Part shown: positions 9,280 through 17,689 of the stretch, piece after piece | How the letters are laid out: every line of letters starts with the position of its first letter | How positions within the stretch are numbered: the stretch's first letter is position 1 | DNA from: VAZQ01 sp035293945 | GTDB lineage: Bacteria > Pseudomonadota > Alphaproteobacteria > Rhizobiales > Xanthobacteraceae | Assembly (NCBI GenBank): GCA_035293945.1 | Contig: DATGLV010000008.1 | Span: 347,588-411,587 of the forward strand | DNA: 64,000 nucleotides | Reading direction: 5' to 3' | Notes under the pieces: model-generated | What the model was told of the DNA's origin: nothing | Seen by the model: the letters and a program-made list of their open reading frames with translations, nothing else | Databases searched by the model: none | Position numbers and translations under genes: made by a program

Positions 9280-9771
9280 TCAGCCCCGCGAGCCGACGAA
9301 CTGCAGAATGACCTCGCGCCGGTGCGGTTCCGCGCGGTGCTCCACCAGATAGATGCCTTGCCAATGGCCGAGCAGCAGAGCCCCCTCACGCACCGGAATC
9401 TGCAGCGATACGCCGGTCAGCATCGCCTTGACATGCGAGGGCATGTCGTCGGGCCCTTCGCTGTCGTGCCGCCAGTGTTGGCCCTGCGGGACGAGGCGCT
9501 CGAGCGCAGTCAAAAGGTCGGCCTGCACATCCGGGTCGGCATTCTCTTGGATCACCAGCGATGCCGAGGTGTGCCGCAGAAACAGCGAGAGCGTGCCCGC
9601 ACCGGCGCCGGCGGACTTGACGAAACGAGCCACGTCACTGGTGATCTCGGTGAATCCAGGACCGCCGGTGTTGAGGCGGAGAGCCGCACTGGCGACGACC
9701 TCGACCCGCGCGGTGTCCAGGGAGGTCAGCTCATGCGGCGCCGCGGCCGCATCACTGTGCGTGCCGGTCAC
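9280..9771 (-). CDS. YjbQ/UPF0047 family protein (secondary thiamine-phosphate synthase enzyme)
   Basis: A 163-residue YjbQ-family protein. It carries the conserved HTSASLVIQENADPDV stretch, a histidine before EGPDDMPSHVK and the C-terminal LGHWQGIYLVEHR, all typical of the family. Some members have weak thiamine-phosphate synthase activity, but their real role is uncertain. The start overlaps the end of the upstream coiled-coil gene by 4 bp (ATGA), so the two are translationally coupled. Confidence 0.93.
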   Translation of the reverse strand: MTGTHSDAAAAPHELTSLDTARVEVVASAALRLNTGGPGFTEITSDVARFVKSAGAGAGTLSLFLRHTSASLVIQENADPDVQADLLTALERLVPQGQHWRHDSEGPDDMPSHVKAMLTGVSLQIPVREGALLLGHWQGIYLVEHRAEPHRREVILQFVGSRG

Positions 9772-10268
9772 GATCTCTCCATGAGGTCTCGCCGCACGCT
9801 CGCCACCGTGGCGACGAATCGTTGCCAGACGCTCTCCATCGCGCTCACGATTTTCCTGAGCGTGTCATCACTCGATCTCGGCTCCGTGATGCTCCCGGTC
9901 GGCGGGTCGGAAACCCCGCCTGGAAGCGGCAGACCATGCAACAGGACTTCCTTTTTGAGCGCCGCGTTCTCGGCCTGCAATCGGGCAATCTCGGCTTCGA
10001 GGGCGGTCCGTTCCTCAGGCGCGGCCTGACAGACCCAGCCCGCCTCACGGCGCGTGCACAAGGAGACCTGGCCGCTTTGCGAATCCAGCCTCAGGAACCC
10101 GCCGCCGCCAGCGCGGAAGAAGCTAAAGCGGCTTTCCTCGTTCTCCGGCTGCACATCCTGCGGCAACGCCGTTCCGGTGAGCACCGCGCTCGCGGCAAGC
10201 ACCCAGATGAGCTTCAACACTGGTTTCGAGACCGACTGGGCGATGCGAGCCATGGATCGCGTTCTCAT
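9768..10268 (-). CDS. Hypothetical secreted or anchored coiled-coil protein
   Basis: A protein of about 166 residues. The start at 10268 is chosen because GGGAGG sits directly upstream; a longer in-frame start at 10385 exists but has no such site. It has a basic N-terminus, a hydrophobic segment ending TGTALPQ (signal peptide or anchor), a small domain with two cysteines (SLCTRREAGWVCQ), then a short leucine-rich coiled coil (LEAEIARLQAENAALKKE) and a helical tail. I do not recognise a characterised family. It is coupled to yjbQ by a 4-bp overlap. Confidence 0.7.
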   Translation of the reverse strand: MRTRSMARIAQSVSKPVLKLIWVLAASAVLTGTALPQDVQPENEESRFSFFRAGGGGFLRLDSQSGQVSLCTRREAGWVCQAAPEERTALEAEIARLQAENAALKKEVLLHGLPLPGGVSDPPTGSITEPRSSDDTLRKIVSAMESVWQRFVATVASVRRDLMERS

Positions 10269-10434
10269 CCTCCCTCCTCGCCGCTTCGCGGCCGGCAGGG
10301 GCAAAGCTATCACCGCCGCTGCCCACCAGAAACCATTTTGCGCTGCATACAAGGCCGTTCGGACTCTGGCAACCGACTCGGCCACAAGCGCGGTTTTGCT
10401 GCGATTTCAGCATCTTAGATAAAGGGCACCGATC

Positions 10435-10463
10435 TTGACTTGAACGGACCCCGTCAGTATGGT
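10435..10463 (+). promoter_or_regulatory. Sigma-70-like promoter candidate for the F0 operon
   Basis: TTGACT (10435-10440) and TATGGT (10458-10463) are separated by 17 bp and lie about 115 bp before the atpI start. The -35 is near consensus and the -10 is moderate, as is common in Alphaproteobacteria. Confidence 0.45.
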
Positions 10464-10578
10464 CCGCGCGGCTTCGGGGGCGGCGGATCGGCCGCGATCT
10501 CGCGCGACCGCGTTGGTTCAGTCCGCTGCAGGGCGAATGCATCATTTGTTTTAGTGCATCGCATGCAAGTTTTCTCGG

Positions 10579-10950
10579 ATGGCTCAAACGCGTGGAGACG
10601 ATGATCGCAACGAACCGCCCGCCGACGAGGCGGCGCTGTCCGCAAGGTTGCAGCGACTCGGCGAACGGCTCGGCCAGCATCAATCTGACCGTCCTTCCGA
10701 AATCGACCGTGGCCCTGGCGCGAATGCCGATCCTTCGGCCCTCGCGTTCGGGCTGCGGCTGTCGGCGGAGTTTGTCGCCGGAATTGTGGTCGGTGGTGCG
10801 ATTGGCTGGTTGATGGATCGGTGGCTCGGAACGACGCCGTGGGGATTGATCGTATGGCTGCTCTTGGGCTTCGCAGCCGCCATCCTCAACATGATGAGGG
10901 CCGCAGGCGTGGTCTTGCACAACACGCTGGAACCGCCGGCCAAGAAGTGA
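10579..10950 (+). CDS. atpI: ATP synthase protein I
   Basis: A 123-residue membrane protein, the first gene of the F0 operon. The N-terminal 55 residues are hydrophilic and charged. Two membrane helices follow (about 55-75 and 83-105), with the AtpI/AtpZ-type GAIGWLMDRWLGTTPWG between them. AtpI helps assemble the c-ring or supply Mg2+ and is not a core subunit. It lies 42 bp before atpB. Confidence 0.9.
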   Translation: MAQTRGDDDRNEPPADEAALSARLQRLGERLGQHQSDRPSEIDRGPGANADPSALAFGLRLSAEFVAGIVVGGAIGWLMDRWLGTTPWGLIVWLLLGFAAAILNMMRAAGVVLHNTLEPPAKK

Positions 10951-10992
10951 GATGAACCGCCTGCGCGATGGTGGCGGTGATGAGGACTATCC

Positions 10993-11739
10993 ATGGATCC
11001 CATTCATCAATTCGAGGTCACGAATTATTTCGTCTTTGCGCATATCGGAGGCGCCGAGCTCGCATTCACGAGGTCGGCCCTGTTCATGTTGATCTCGCTA
11101 GCACTCATCGCCTTGTTGATGATTGGCGCAACCGGTTCGCGGGCGATGGTGCCGGGACGGTTGCAGAGCGTCGCCGAAGGCACCTACGAGTTCGTCGCCT
11201 CCATGCTGGAGAACGCGGCGGGACCGGAGGCGATGAAATTCTTTCCCCTTGTGTTCTCGATCTTCATGTTCGTCCTGGCGGTCAACCTCATCGGGCTCAT
11301 CCCTTACGCCTTCGCGGTAACCGCTCAGATCATCATCACCGTCTCGCTAGCGCTCCTCGTCTTCCTGACCGTGATCGTCTATGGGCTGCGACACAACGGC
11401 GTGCGTTTTTTCAGACTGTTCGTACCGAGCGGCGCGCCGGTGTACATCCTTCCCTTGCTGGTCCCCATCGAAGTTCTTTCGTTCTTCACCCGTCCGGTGT
11501 CCCACAGCCTTCGTTTGTTCGCGAATATCCTGGCCGGGCACATCACCCTCAAGGTGTTCGCCGGCTTCGTCACCATGCTGAGCGCGTTCGGCTTTCTCGG
11601 CTGGGCCGGAGCGATCCTGCCGTTGAGCATGACGGTCGCGCTCACCGCACTTGAACTATTGGTGGCCGTTCTGCAGGCCTATGTGTTCGCCATCCTCACC
11701 TGCATCTATCTCAAAGATGCGATCCACCCAGGGCACTAA
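10993..11739 (+). CDS. atpB: F0F1 ATP synthase subunit a
   Basis: A 248-residue integral membrane subunit that forms the proton half-channels of F0. The essential arginine is Arg174 in HSLRLFANILAGH, facing the c-ring. The N-terminal HQFEVTNYF and the middle AVNLIGLIPYAF are family-typical. The length matches alphaproteobacterial AtpB. It lies in the order atpI-atpB-atpE-b'-b. Confidence 0.97.
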   Translation: MDPIHQFEVTNYFVFAHIGGAELAFTRSALFMLISLALIALLMIGATGSRAMVPGRLQSVAEGTYEFVASMLENAAGPEAMKFFPLVFSIFMFVLAVNLIGLIPYAFAVTAQIIITVSLALLVFLTVIVYGLRHNGVRFFRLFVPSGAPVYILPLLVPIEVLSFFTRPVSHSLRLFANILAGHITLKVFAGFVTMLSAFGFLGWAGAILPLSMTVALTALELLVAVLQAYVFAILTCIYLKDAIHPGH

Positions 11740-11777
11740 CGCCCGACCAACCTACTTGATCGAAAAAGGAGACTTCC

Positions 11778-12005
11778 ATGGATCCGGCCGCAGCAAAACT
11801 CATCGGCGCTGGCATTGCCTGCATCGGCATGGGGGGCGCCGGCGTCGGCGTCGGCACCATCTTCGGCCGCTATGTCGAGGCGGCGATTCGCAACCCTTCC
11901 GCTGCGGGAAGCCAATTCACAAATCTGTTCATCGGGTTCGCGGTGACCGAGGCGCTGGGTATATTTTCGCTGGCGATCGCATTGCTCCTTTTGTTCGTAT
12001 TCTGA
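11778..12005 (+). CDS. atpE: F0F1 ATP synthase subunit c
   Basis: A 75-residue hairpin of two membrane helices that forms the rotor ring. The first helix is glycine-rich (GIACIGMGGAGVGVGT). The polar loop carries the conserved Arg38-Asn39-Pro40. The proton-binding acid of helix 2 is Glu58 in AVTEALGIFSL. AAAAGGAGA lies just upstream of the ATG. Confidence 0.97.
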   Translation: MDPAAAKLIGAGIACIGMGGAGVGVGTIFGRYVEAAIRNPSAAGSQFTNLFIGFAVTEALGIFSLAIALLLLFVF

Positions 12006-12039
12006 GTGCAGGCACCTGAAGAGACTCGGAACAGCCGTC

Positions 12040-12576
12040 ATGGCCGACGAGACCGCCCATACTGAAGTCCCCGGCGGCGGGCATCCCTTCCCGCCGTTCG
12101 ACAGGACGACTTATCCCTCGCAGCTGTTCTGGCTCGCCGTCACCTTCGTGGCGCTCTACCTGCTGATGGGGAGGATCGCTCTACCGCGTATCGGCGCGAT
12201 CATCGAGAAGCGGAAGGGGCGCATCGAAGGCGATTTCGCTGAAGCGACGCGCCTCAAGGGCGAGTCGGAAGCGGCGATTGCCGCCTACGAAAGGGCTCTT
12301 GCTGACGCGCGTGCGCGCGCCCAGGCGCTCGTCAACGAGCAGCGCCAACGGCAGGTGGCTGAAGCAGAGAAGGAGCGCAAAGCCCTCGATGCGAGGCTGA
12401 GCGCACGCATTGCGGCAGCGGAGGCCGGCATCGCGACGAGCAAAGCGGCCGCAATGGAGAACCTGTGCGGCATAGCGACCGAGGCAGCGACCGCGATCGT
12501 GCAGCGCCTCGCAGGCGTTGCACCGGCAAGCCCCGATGCTGCCGCACAGGCGGTCGCCGAAGCGCTGAAGCACTGA
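12040..12576 (+). CDS. F0F1 ATP synthase subunit b'
   Basis: A 178-residue peripheral-stalk subunit. One membrane helix (about residues 28-45, FWLAVTFVALYLLMGRIAL) is followed by a long, highly charged helix rich in Ala, Arg and Glu that dimerises with subunit b. The paired b'/b arrangement is typical of Alphaproteobacteria and photosynthetic lineages. It lies 9 bp before atpF. Confidence 0.94.
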   Translation: MADETAHTEVPGGGHPFPPFDRTTYPSQLFWLAVTFVALYLLMGRIALPRIGAIIEKRKGRIEGDFAEATRLKGESEAAIAAYERALADARARAQALVNEQRQRQVAEAEKERKALDARLSARIAAAEAGIATSKAAAMENLCGIATEAATAIVQRLAGVAPASPDAAAQAVAEALKH

Positions 12577-12585
12577 GGAACCGGA

Positions 12586-13074
12586 ATGTTCGAGCTCGAT
12601 GCCGAATTTTGGGTGGCCGTGGCTTTCGTGGTCTTTCTCGGCGTGATGATCTACTTCGGCGTGCACCAGATGATGGTCAAAGGCATCGACAGCCGGCGCG
12701 ACCGCATCAAAGCCGAGCTCGACGATGCGCTTCGCTTGAAGGAAGAAGCGCAAGACCTGCTCGCCCAATACCGGCGCAAGCAGCACGAAGCGGTGCAGGA
12801 GGCGGCCCAAATAGTCGCCGGCGCCACCGCCGAGGCCGAGCGCATGATGAGCGAGGCGAAGGCCAAGACCGAGGAGTTCATCGCCCGGCGCAGCAAGATG
12901 GCCGAAGCCAAGATCGCGCAGGCGGAAGCGCAGGCGGTCGCCGACGTGCGCGGAGCTGCGGCGGAAGCGGCGGTCGTCGCCGCGGAAAAGATCCTCGGTC
13001 AGATGGTCAAGGGCGACCTGGCCGAAGGGCTCATCGTCAAGGCCATCGACGAGGTGAAGAGCAAGCTGCACTGA
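12586..13074 (+). CDS. atpF: F0F1 ATP synthase subunit b
   Basis: A 162-residue peripheral-stalk subunit. The membrane helix is near the N-terminus (about 5-24), followed by KGIDSRRDRIKAELDDALRL and a long alanine/glutamate-rich coiled coil. It is the last gene of the F0 operon; the F1 genes are not in this window, as expected for Alphaproteobacteria, where F0 and F1 are separate operons. Confidence 0.95.
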   Translation: MFELDAEFWVAVAFVVFLGVMIYFGVHQMMVKGIDSRRDRIKAELDDALRLKEEAQDLLAQYRRKQHEAVQEAAQIVAGATAEAERMMSEAKAKTEEFIARRSKMAEAKIAQAEAQAVADVRGAAAEAAVVAAEKILGQMVKGDLAEGLIVKAIDEVKSKLH

Positions 13075-13188
13075 AGGCCGTCCGCTCACCTCCTGGTCCG
13101 GCCCATTCTTGGCAAATGCCAAATACCTGTCCGTGCCCGCTCTGCATCGGGTCACCTGCTCGCATCGGGACCGCCAGGCTTTGCGGAG

Positions 13189-13278
13189 TTATTTCAGATT
13201 CTGGCTGAAGTAGATCGAAAATGCGAGAACGACCGCCCAGACGGCCAGCAGCCAGGCGATAGCGACAACCACTATCAT
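13189..13278 (-). CDS. 29-residue single-pass membrane microprotein
   Basis: A short ORF read directly from the minus strand: ATG at 13278, stop TAA at 13189. The product is nearly all one hydrophobic helix (from MIVVVAIAW through VWAVVLAF) ending in the polar SIYFSQNLK. A strong ribosome-binding site, GGGGAGGA, lies about 5 bp before the ATG. It begins 27 bp after the stop of the lipoprotein gene, so the two may share a transcript. It is too short for most gene callers. The function is unknown. Confidence 0.6.
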   Translation of the reverse strand: MIVVVAIAWLLAVWAVVLAFSIYFSQNLK

Positions 13279-13305
13279 GTGTTCCTCCCCGTTTATCGTG
13301 CCCCT

Positions 13306-13938
13306 TCATTGCTTGCGTTTTGCCGCCGGCTTCTTCGCGGCCGGCTTCTTGGCGGGGGTATCGCCCATCTCGTCGAACCCGACATAGGCCCTATAGCTGG
13401 CGAGCTCCGCGCGCGAGGGCATCGGGAAACTCAAGTCGTCATCGACGTCAGAGAATATCACATTGTCCTGACCGGTCGGGACGTCGGCACTCACGCGCTT
13501 GAATTTTGTCGCTATCGTCTTTTGCTCGATCCCTTCCTGAATCACCGCAAAACGCAGCGGCACATCGACCGGCCCGGGTGCGCCCGCAGGTCCAAGGACG
13601 ATGCGTCCTTGCACCCCGATCTTCATCACCAAGTTGCCATCGAGCAGAGTGCACTGGCGGGCGAGTTGATTCAACGAAAGCTCGTACCGAACATCGGCGG
13701 CGGTACCTTCTGAGCTCTTGTCGGAGACGGTGAGAGAGGCCGCGCCGGTGCGGGTGTCCACCTGCGGGCAATCATCGGGATTGAACGCAGTCACGTTGGT
13801 CGCCGGCGGGGCGGCGACCGGCGCGGTGGCGAAGAGTCCGGCAAACCGGCTGGTCGAGCCCGGTTGGGCCGTCGATGTCGAGGTGGATGAGCAGGCCGCC
13901 AGAATCAAGGGAGCGGCCACCAGCGCGGCGCATCTCAA
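13306..13938 (-). CDS. Hypothetical lipoprotein
   Basis: A protein of about 210 residues. I chose a TTG start at 13938 because GGAGG lies 8 bp upstream and it gives a compact lipoprotein signal ending LAAC. An ATG at 14025 in the same frame would put 29 unlikely residues in front. After a Ser/Thr-rich linker comes a compact domain with two cysteines (DDCPQVDTRTG and RQCTLLDG) and predicted beta strands. The tail is basic with a repeated AKKPAAKK motif. I do not recognise a characterised family. The product is probably an outer- or inner-membrane-anchored periplasmic protein. Confidence 0.75.
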   Translation of the reverse strand: MRCAALVAAPLILAACSSTSTSTAQPGSTSRFAGLFATAPVAAPPATNVTAFNPDDCPQVDTRTGAASLTVSDKSSEGTAADVRYELSLNQLARQCTLLDGNLVMKIGVQGRIVLGPAGAPGPVDVPLRFAVIQEGIEQKTIATKFKRVSADVPTGQDNVIFSDVDDDLSFPMPSRAELASYRAYVGFDEMGDTPAKKPAAKKPAAKRKQ

Positions 13939-14106
13939 GATTACCGCCTCCCAGACGGGAGGCCGTCGAGGCCCATCGCCTTCGCATGTCATCGCGTTCA
14001 CCCGGAGAATCCGCGAGAACATCAAAGCCCTAGGCGATTTATAGCAGGCGAATCACGATGGCCCCAAGGCCGCCGTATGGCTTCGAGTTAAACCTTAGTG
14101 TCGCAG

Positions 14107-14700
14107 TTATGGCGTGGGCGAAGGATCGTGTTTTAAACGGGCATAAAGCAAGTGATCCTGCCAGACGCCGTCGATGCACAAATATTCGCGGGCAAAGCCT
14201 TCGCGACGAAATCCCGTTTTCTCCAACAATCGGATCGACGCCCCATTGGACGGGATGCAGGCGGCTTCAATGCGGTGCAGCCGCAGCGTCTGGAAGGCGA
14301 AAGGCACGAAGCTGGTGACCGCGGCCGTCATGTAGCCCTGGCGGGCGAAGGCTGCTCCGATCCAATAGCCCAGATTGCCGGTTTGAGCACAGCCCCGACG
14401 AATATTGGCCAGAGTCAGGCCGCCGACCAGGACGTTGTCGCTCTTGCGGAATATAAAAAACGGATAAGCGAGATCGCTGCGTTGGTCTTCGGCATAGCGC
14501 CTGATGCGTCTTCGAAACGAACTGCGGGTCAGATCATCAGGCGGCCAGGTCGGCTCCCACGGCGTGAGGAAATCGCGGCTCGCCTCGCGTAGCGCAGCCC
14601 ATTCCGCGAAGTCGGCCATTTGCGGCGGGCGCAGCACCACCACCTCCCCGACAACCGCGGGCAGTTGCTCCGAAAATGAGACGCTGCGAAAGAACGCCAT
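14107..14700 (-). CDS. RimJ/RimL-type GNAT N-acetyltransferase
   Basis: A 197-residue GNAT acetyltransferase of the RimJ branch, which acetylates protein N-termini or small amines. Visible features are the N-terminal VVLRPPQMADFAEWAALR, the acetyl-CoA-binding region around NLGYWIGAAFARQGYMTAA, and the C-terminal RLHRIEAACIPSNGASIRLL with EKTGFRREGF. It lies downstream of the M16 peptidase and thrC on the same strand, an order I recall from related genomes. The substrate is not known. Confidence 0.9.
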   Translation of the reverse strand: MAFFRSVSFSEQLPAVVGEVVVLRPPQMADFAEWAALREASRDFLTPWEPTWPPDDLTRSSFRRRIRRYAEDQRSDLAYPFFIFRKSDNVLVGGLTLANIRRGCAQTGNLGYWIGAAFARQGYMTAAVTSFVPFAFQTLRLHRIEAACIPSNGASIRLLEKTGFRREGFAREYLCIDGVWQDHLLYARLKHDPSPTP

Positions 14701-14848
14701 GGACGATCGGCTCGCAAATGACGTCTGGACGGTTTGATAGCTCGGCGCCTTGATCCCAAACAGGAGCCGTGACCGTGCGATAAGCTTCTATTGCCTTCGC
14801 CCGTGGTGCCCAGGCTTCAGCATCGGTCACACATCCCGTCGACGAATC

Positions 14849-16120
14849 TCATGCCGCCCTGCGCGCCAGACTTTCTGCGATCGTGGCGGCACTTTCAAGG
14901 CCAGGCCCCGGCCCCAGCACCGACAGTGCCGGCCGGCCACGCATGATGAGGTCTCCCCCGGCTGCTCGCGCGCTCTCGACCGTCACTGCCTCGATCCGTG
15001 CCACCAATTCCTCAAGCGGAACCGGCCGGCCCCAGGCGAACATCTGGCGCGCAATCTGCTCGGCGCGGGCGCCGGAACTCTCCAGCGCCATAAGCAGGCT
15101 CGCCTTCATCTGCACCTTGGCCCTCTTGACCTCGGCTTCGCTCAGGTCGTGAGCGGCCTTCTCGATCTCGCCCACGACGACGCGCATGAGCTCGGGAACG
15201 TCGGCAGCATCGGTGCCGGCATAGAGGCCGAACATTCCGGTATCCGAATAGGCAGCATGATAGGCATAAATGGAATAGCAGAGACCGCGGATCTCACGAA
15301 CCTCCTGGAACAGTCGTGATGACATGCCGCCACCGAGCGCGCTGGTGAAAACCTGGAGGCTGAACAGCTCCGGATCGCGCTGCGGCACGCCGTGCATCGC
15401 GAGCGCGACATGGACCTGCTCGAGCTCGCGGGTCTCGATGTGGGAGCCGCCGACAAATCGCGCGGATTCCGGCGCCGGCGCTGCTGGACCGATGAAACTG
15501 GCGAAACGTTCCGCCACCTCGCTGACCACGGCTTGATGATCGACCGCGCCGGCGGCTACCAAGACCATATCGGGAGCACGATAATTCCGCTTGAGATAGG
15601 CGCCGAGCCGCTTGCGGTCGAAGCTCCGCACGGATTCCCGCTTTCCGAGGATCGAACGGCCAATTGGCTGGGCCGGAAAAGCGGTCTCCTGCAGTCGCTC
15701 GAATACCAAATCATCCGGCGTATCCTCCGCGGCGCCGATCTCCTGCACGATAACGTTCTGCTCTCGCTGCAACTCCTCCGGGTCGAACGCCGGATCGGAG
15801 AGGATATCGGCGAGGACATCGAGGGCGAGCGGCACATCGGCCTTGAGCATGCGGGCGTAGTAGGCGGTTGTCTCGACCCCGGTTGCGGCATTGAGATCGC
15901 CGCCGACAGCTTCGATCTCCTCCGCGATCTGCCGCGCGGTACGCCGGGTGGTCCCCTTGAAGGCCATGTGCTCGAGTAGATGCGAGATACCATGCTCGTC
16001 GGGGCGCTCGTCGCGGCTGCCGGCGCCGACCCACACGCCGAGGGAGGCGGTCTCGAGATGCGCCATGCTGTCGGTGACGATATGCAGGCCCGAATCGAGT
16101 CGGGTCACTTCGACGCTCAT
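14849..16120 (-). CDS. M16-family zinc metallopeptidase (processing peptidase-like)
   Basis: A 423-residue peptidase of the M16B group, related to mitochondrial processing peptidase beta. The inverted zinc motif HxxEH is present as HLLEH in HGISHLLEHMAFKGTT (about residues 44-59), with the distal glutamate expected in the following helices. The C-terminal half is the inactive M16 repeat. Its ATG overlaps the thrC stop by 4 bp, so it is coupled to thrC. It is likely a cytoplasmic or periplasmic peptide-degrading enzyme. Confidence 0.93.
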   Translation of the reverse strand: MSVEVTRLDSGLHIVTDSMAHLETASLGVWVGAGSRDERPDEHGISHLLEHMAFKGTTRRTARQIAEEIEAVGGDLNAATGVETTAYYARMLKADVPLALDVLADILSDPAFDPEELQREQNVIVQEIGAAEDTPDDLVFERLQETAFPAQPIGRSILGKRESVRSFDRKRLGAYLKRNYRAPDMVLVAAGAVDHQAVVSEVAERFASFIGPAAPAPESARFVGGSHIETRELEQVHVALAMHGVPQRDPELFSLQVFTSALGGGMSSRLFQEVREIRGLCYSIYAYHAAYSDTGMFGLYAGTDAADVPELMRVVVGEIEKAAHDLSEAEVKRAKVQMKASLLMALESSGARAEQIARQMFAWGRPVPLEELVARIEAVTVESARAAGGDLIMRGRPALSVLGPGPGLESAATIAESLARRAA

Positions 16121-17532
16121 GCGGCAGCTCCTTCACGGGTGGCCCGGCTGGCGGAAAAAATATGACGCTCGACCTCGGCTTGATCGGCGGCAAGCACCGT
16201 CACGCGCTCTATGCGTGCGTCGAGATCGGAAAGCCACGCAGGGAGCGGCGGTCTGATGCCGCAGGCCGCCTGCATGGCGTCGGGAAACTTGGCCGCGTGA
16301 GCGGTGCCCAGCACGATCATCGGGATCGCCGGATCGCGCGGCTCCTTCTCCGCCACCGCAACGGCAACCGCAGTATGCGGATCGATGAAGTAGCCGCTCT
16401 CGCGCAGCACGGCGCGAATGCTCGCTTCGGTCTCCTCGGCATCGGCGCGGCCGGCGGAGAAGACTGCGCGCAAGGCGGCGATCGCATCGGCGGAAAGAGA
16501 GAACCGGCCAGATTGCGCAAGGGAAGCCATCAAGGCTCGCACCGGCGCGGGGTCGCGGTCATAGACGTCGAACAGAATCCGCTCGAAGTTTGACGCCACC
16601 TGGATGTCCATGGATGGCGAAGCCGTAGGCAGCACCTCGCGCAGCTCATAGGTGCCGGTCGCAAGCGTGCGCGCCAGGATGTCGTTGACGTTGGTGGCGA
16701 TCACCAGCCGTTCAATCGGCAGCCCCATCCTCGAAGCGACGTAGCCGGCGTAGATATCGCCGAAGTTTCCGGTTGGCACCGTGAAAGCGACCTTGCGGTG
16801 TGGGGCGCCGAGCGCGACCGCCGCCGTGAAGTAATAGACCACCTGGGCGGCGATCCGCGCCCAATTGATGGAGTTGACGCCCGACAGCTTCACGCGGTCG
16901 CGAAAGGCGTGGTGGTTGAACATCGCCTTGGCGAGCGCTTGGCAGTCATCGAAAGTGCCTTCAATGGCAAGCGCATGCACATTGCCGTCGGCGACGGTCG
17001 TCATCATCCGCCGCTGCACATCCGAGACCCGCCCATTGGGAAAGAGGACAAAAACGTCGGCTCGTGCGCACCCGCGGAAAGCCTCCACGGCGGCGCCGCC
17101 CGTGTCTCCCGAGGTCGCCACCACGATCGTGGTCCGCTCGCCACGGGCCGCCAAGCCGTGATCCATGAGCCGACCAAGGAGCTGCATGGCCAGATCCTTG
17201 AACGCGAGCGTCGGACCGTGAAACAGCTCTAGCACGAATTCGTTGACCCCTAGCTGCGCCAACGGAACCACCGCCGGGTGACGAAAATTTCCATAGGCTT
17301 CGCGCGCCATGCGGGCGAGATCGAGCTCCGCAATGGCGTCCCCCACGAAAGGGCGCATGACCTCGAGCGCGACGTCCGCATAAGGCCGTCCGGCGAAAGC
17401 CGCGATCGTGCCGGCCTCGAGGCGGGGCCAAGTCTCGGGCACGTAGAGACCACCGTCCCGGGCAAGCCCGGTCAACATGGCCTCTGCGAAGCCGAGCGGC
17501 GGGGCTTCACCCCGGGTCGAAATGTAGCGCAC
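16117..17532 (-). CDS. thrC: Threonine synthase
   Basis: A 471-residue PLP enzyme converting O-phosphohomoserine to threonine. I chose GTG at 17532 because it gives the family-typical N-terminus (RYISTRGEAPPLGF); the frame stays open to 17661 without homologous content. The PLP lysine lies in FHGPTLAFKDLAMQ and the phosphate-binding loop in VATSGDTGGAA. The domain order fits the short bacterial ThrC class. It overlaps the M16 peptidase gene by 4 bp. Confidence 0.96.
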   Translation of the reverse strand: MRYISTRGEAPPLGFAEAMLTGLARDGGLYVPETWPRLEAGTIAAFAGRPYADVALEVMRPFVGDAIAELDLARMAREAYGNFRHPAVVPLAQLGVNEFVLELFHGPTLAFKDLAMQLLGRLMDHGLAARGERTTIVVATSGDTGGAAVEAFRGCARADVFVLFPNGRVSDVQRRMMTTVADGNVHALAIEGTFDDCQALAKAMFNHHAFRDRVKLSGVNSINWARIAAQVVYYFTAAVALGAPHRKVAFTVPTGNFGDIYAGYVASRMGLPIERLVIATNVNDILARTLATGTYELREVLPTASPSMDIQVASNFERILFDVYDRDPAPVRALMASLAQSGRFSLSADAIAALRAVFSAGRADAEETEASIRAVLRESGYFIDPHTAVAVAVAEKEPRDPAIPMIVLGTAHAAKFPDAMQAACGIRPPLPAWLSDLDARIERVTVLAADQAEVERHIFSASRATREGAAA

Positions 17533-17689
17533 GGTTGTTATTTCCGAAGCTCTCGTGAAGGGCGAGTCGGGCCGCAACCAAAATATTTCGATTGAGTTCC
17601 GGAAAGACCCGACGCCCCAGGCAAACGACCAGGGACAGTAGTCGGAACCACCTTCCCACACAAGGAAGACGCGGAACGTCCGTCCGCGT

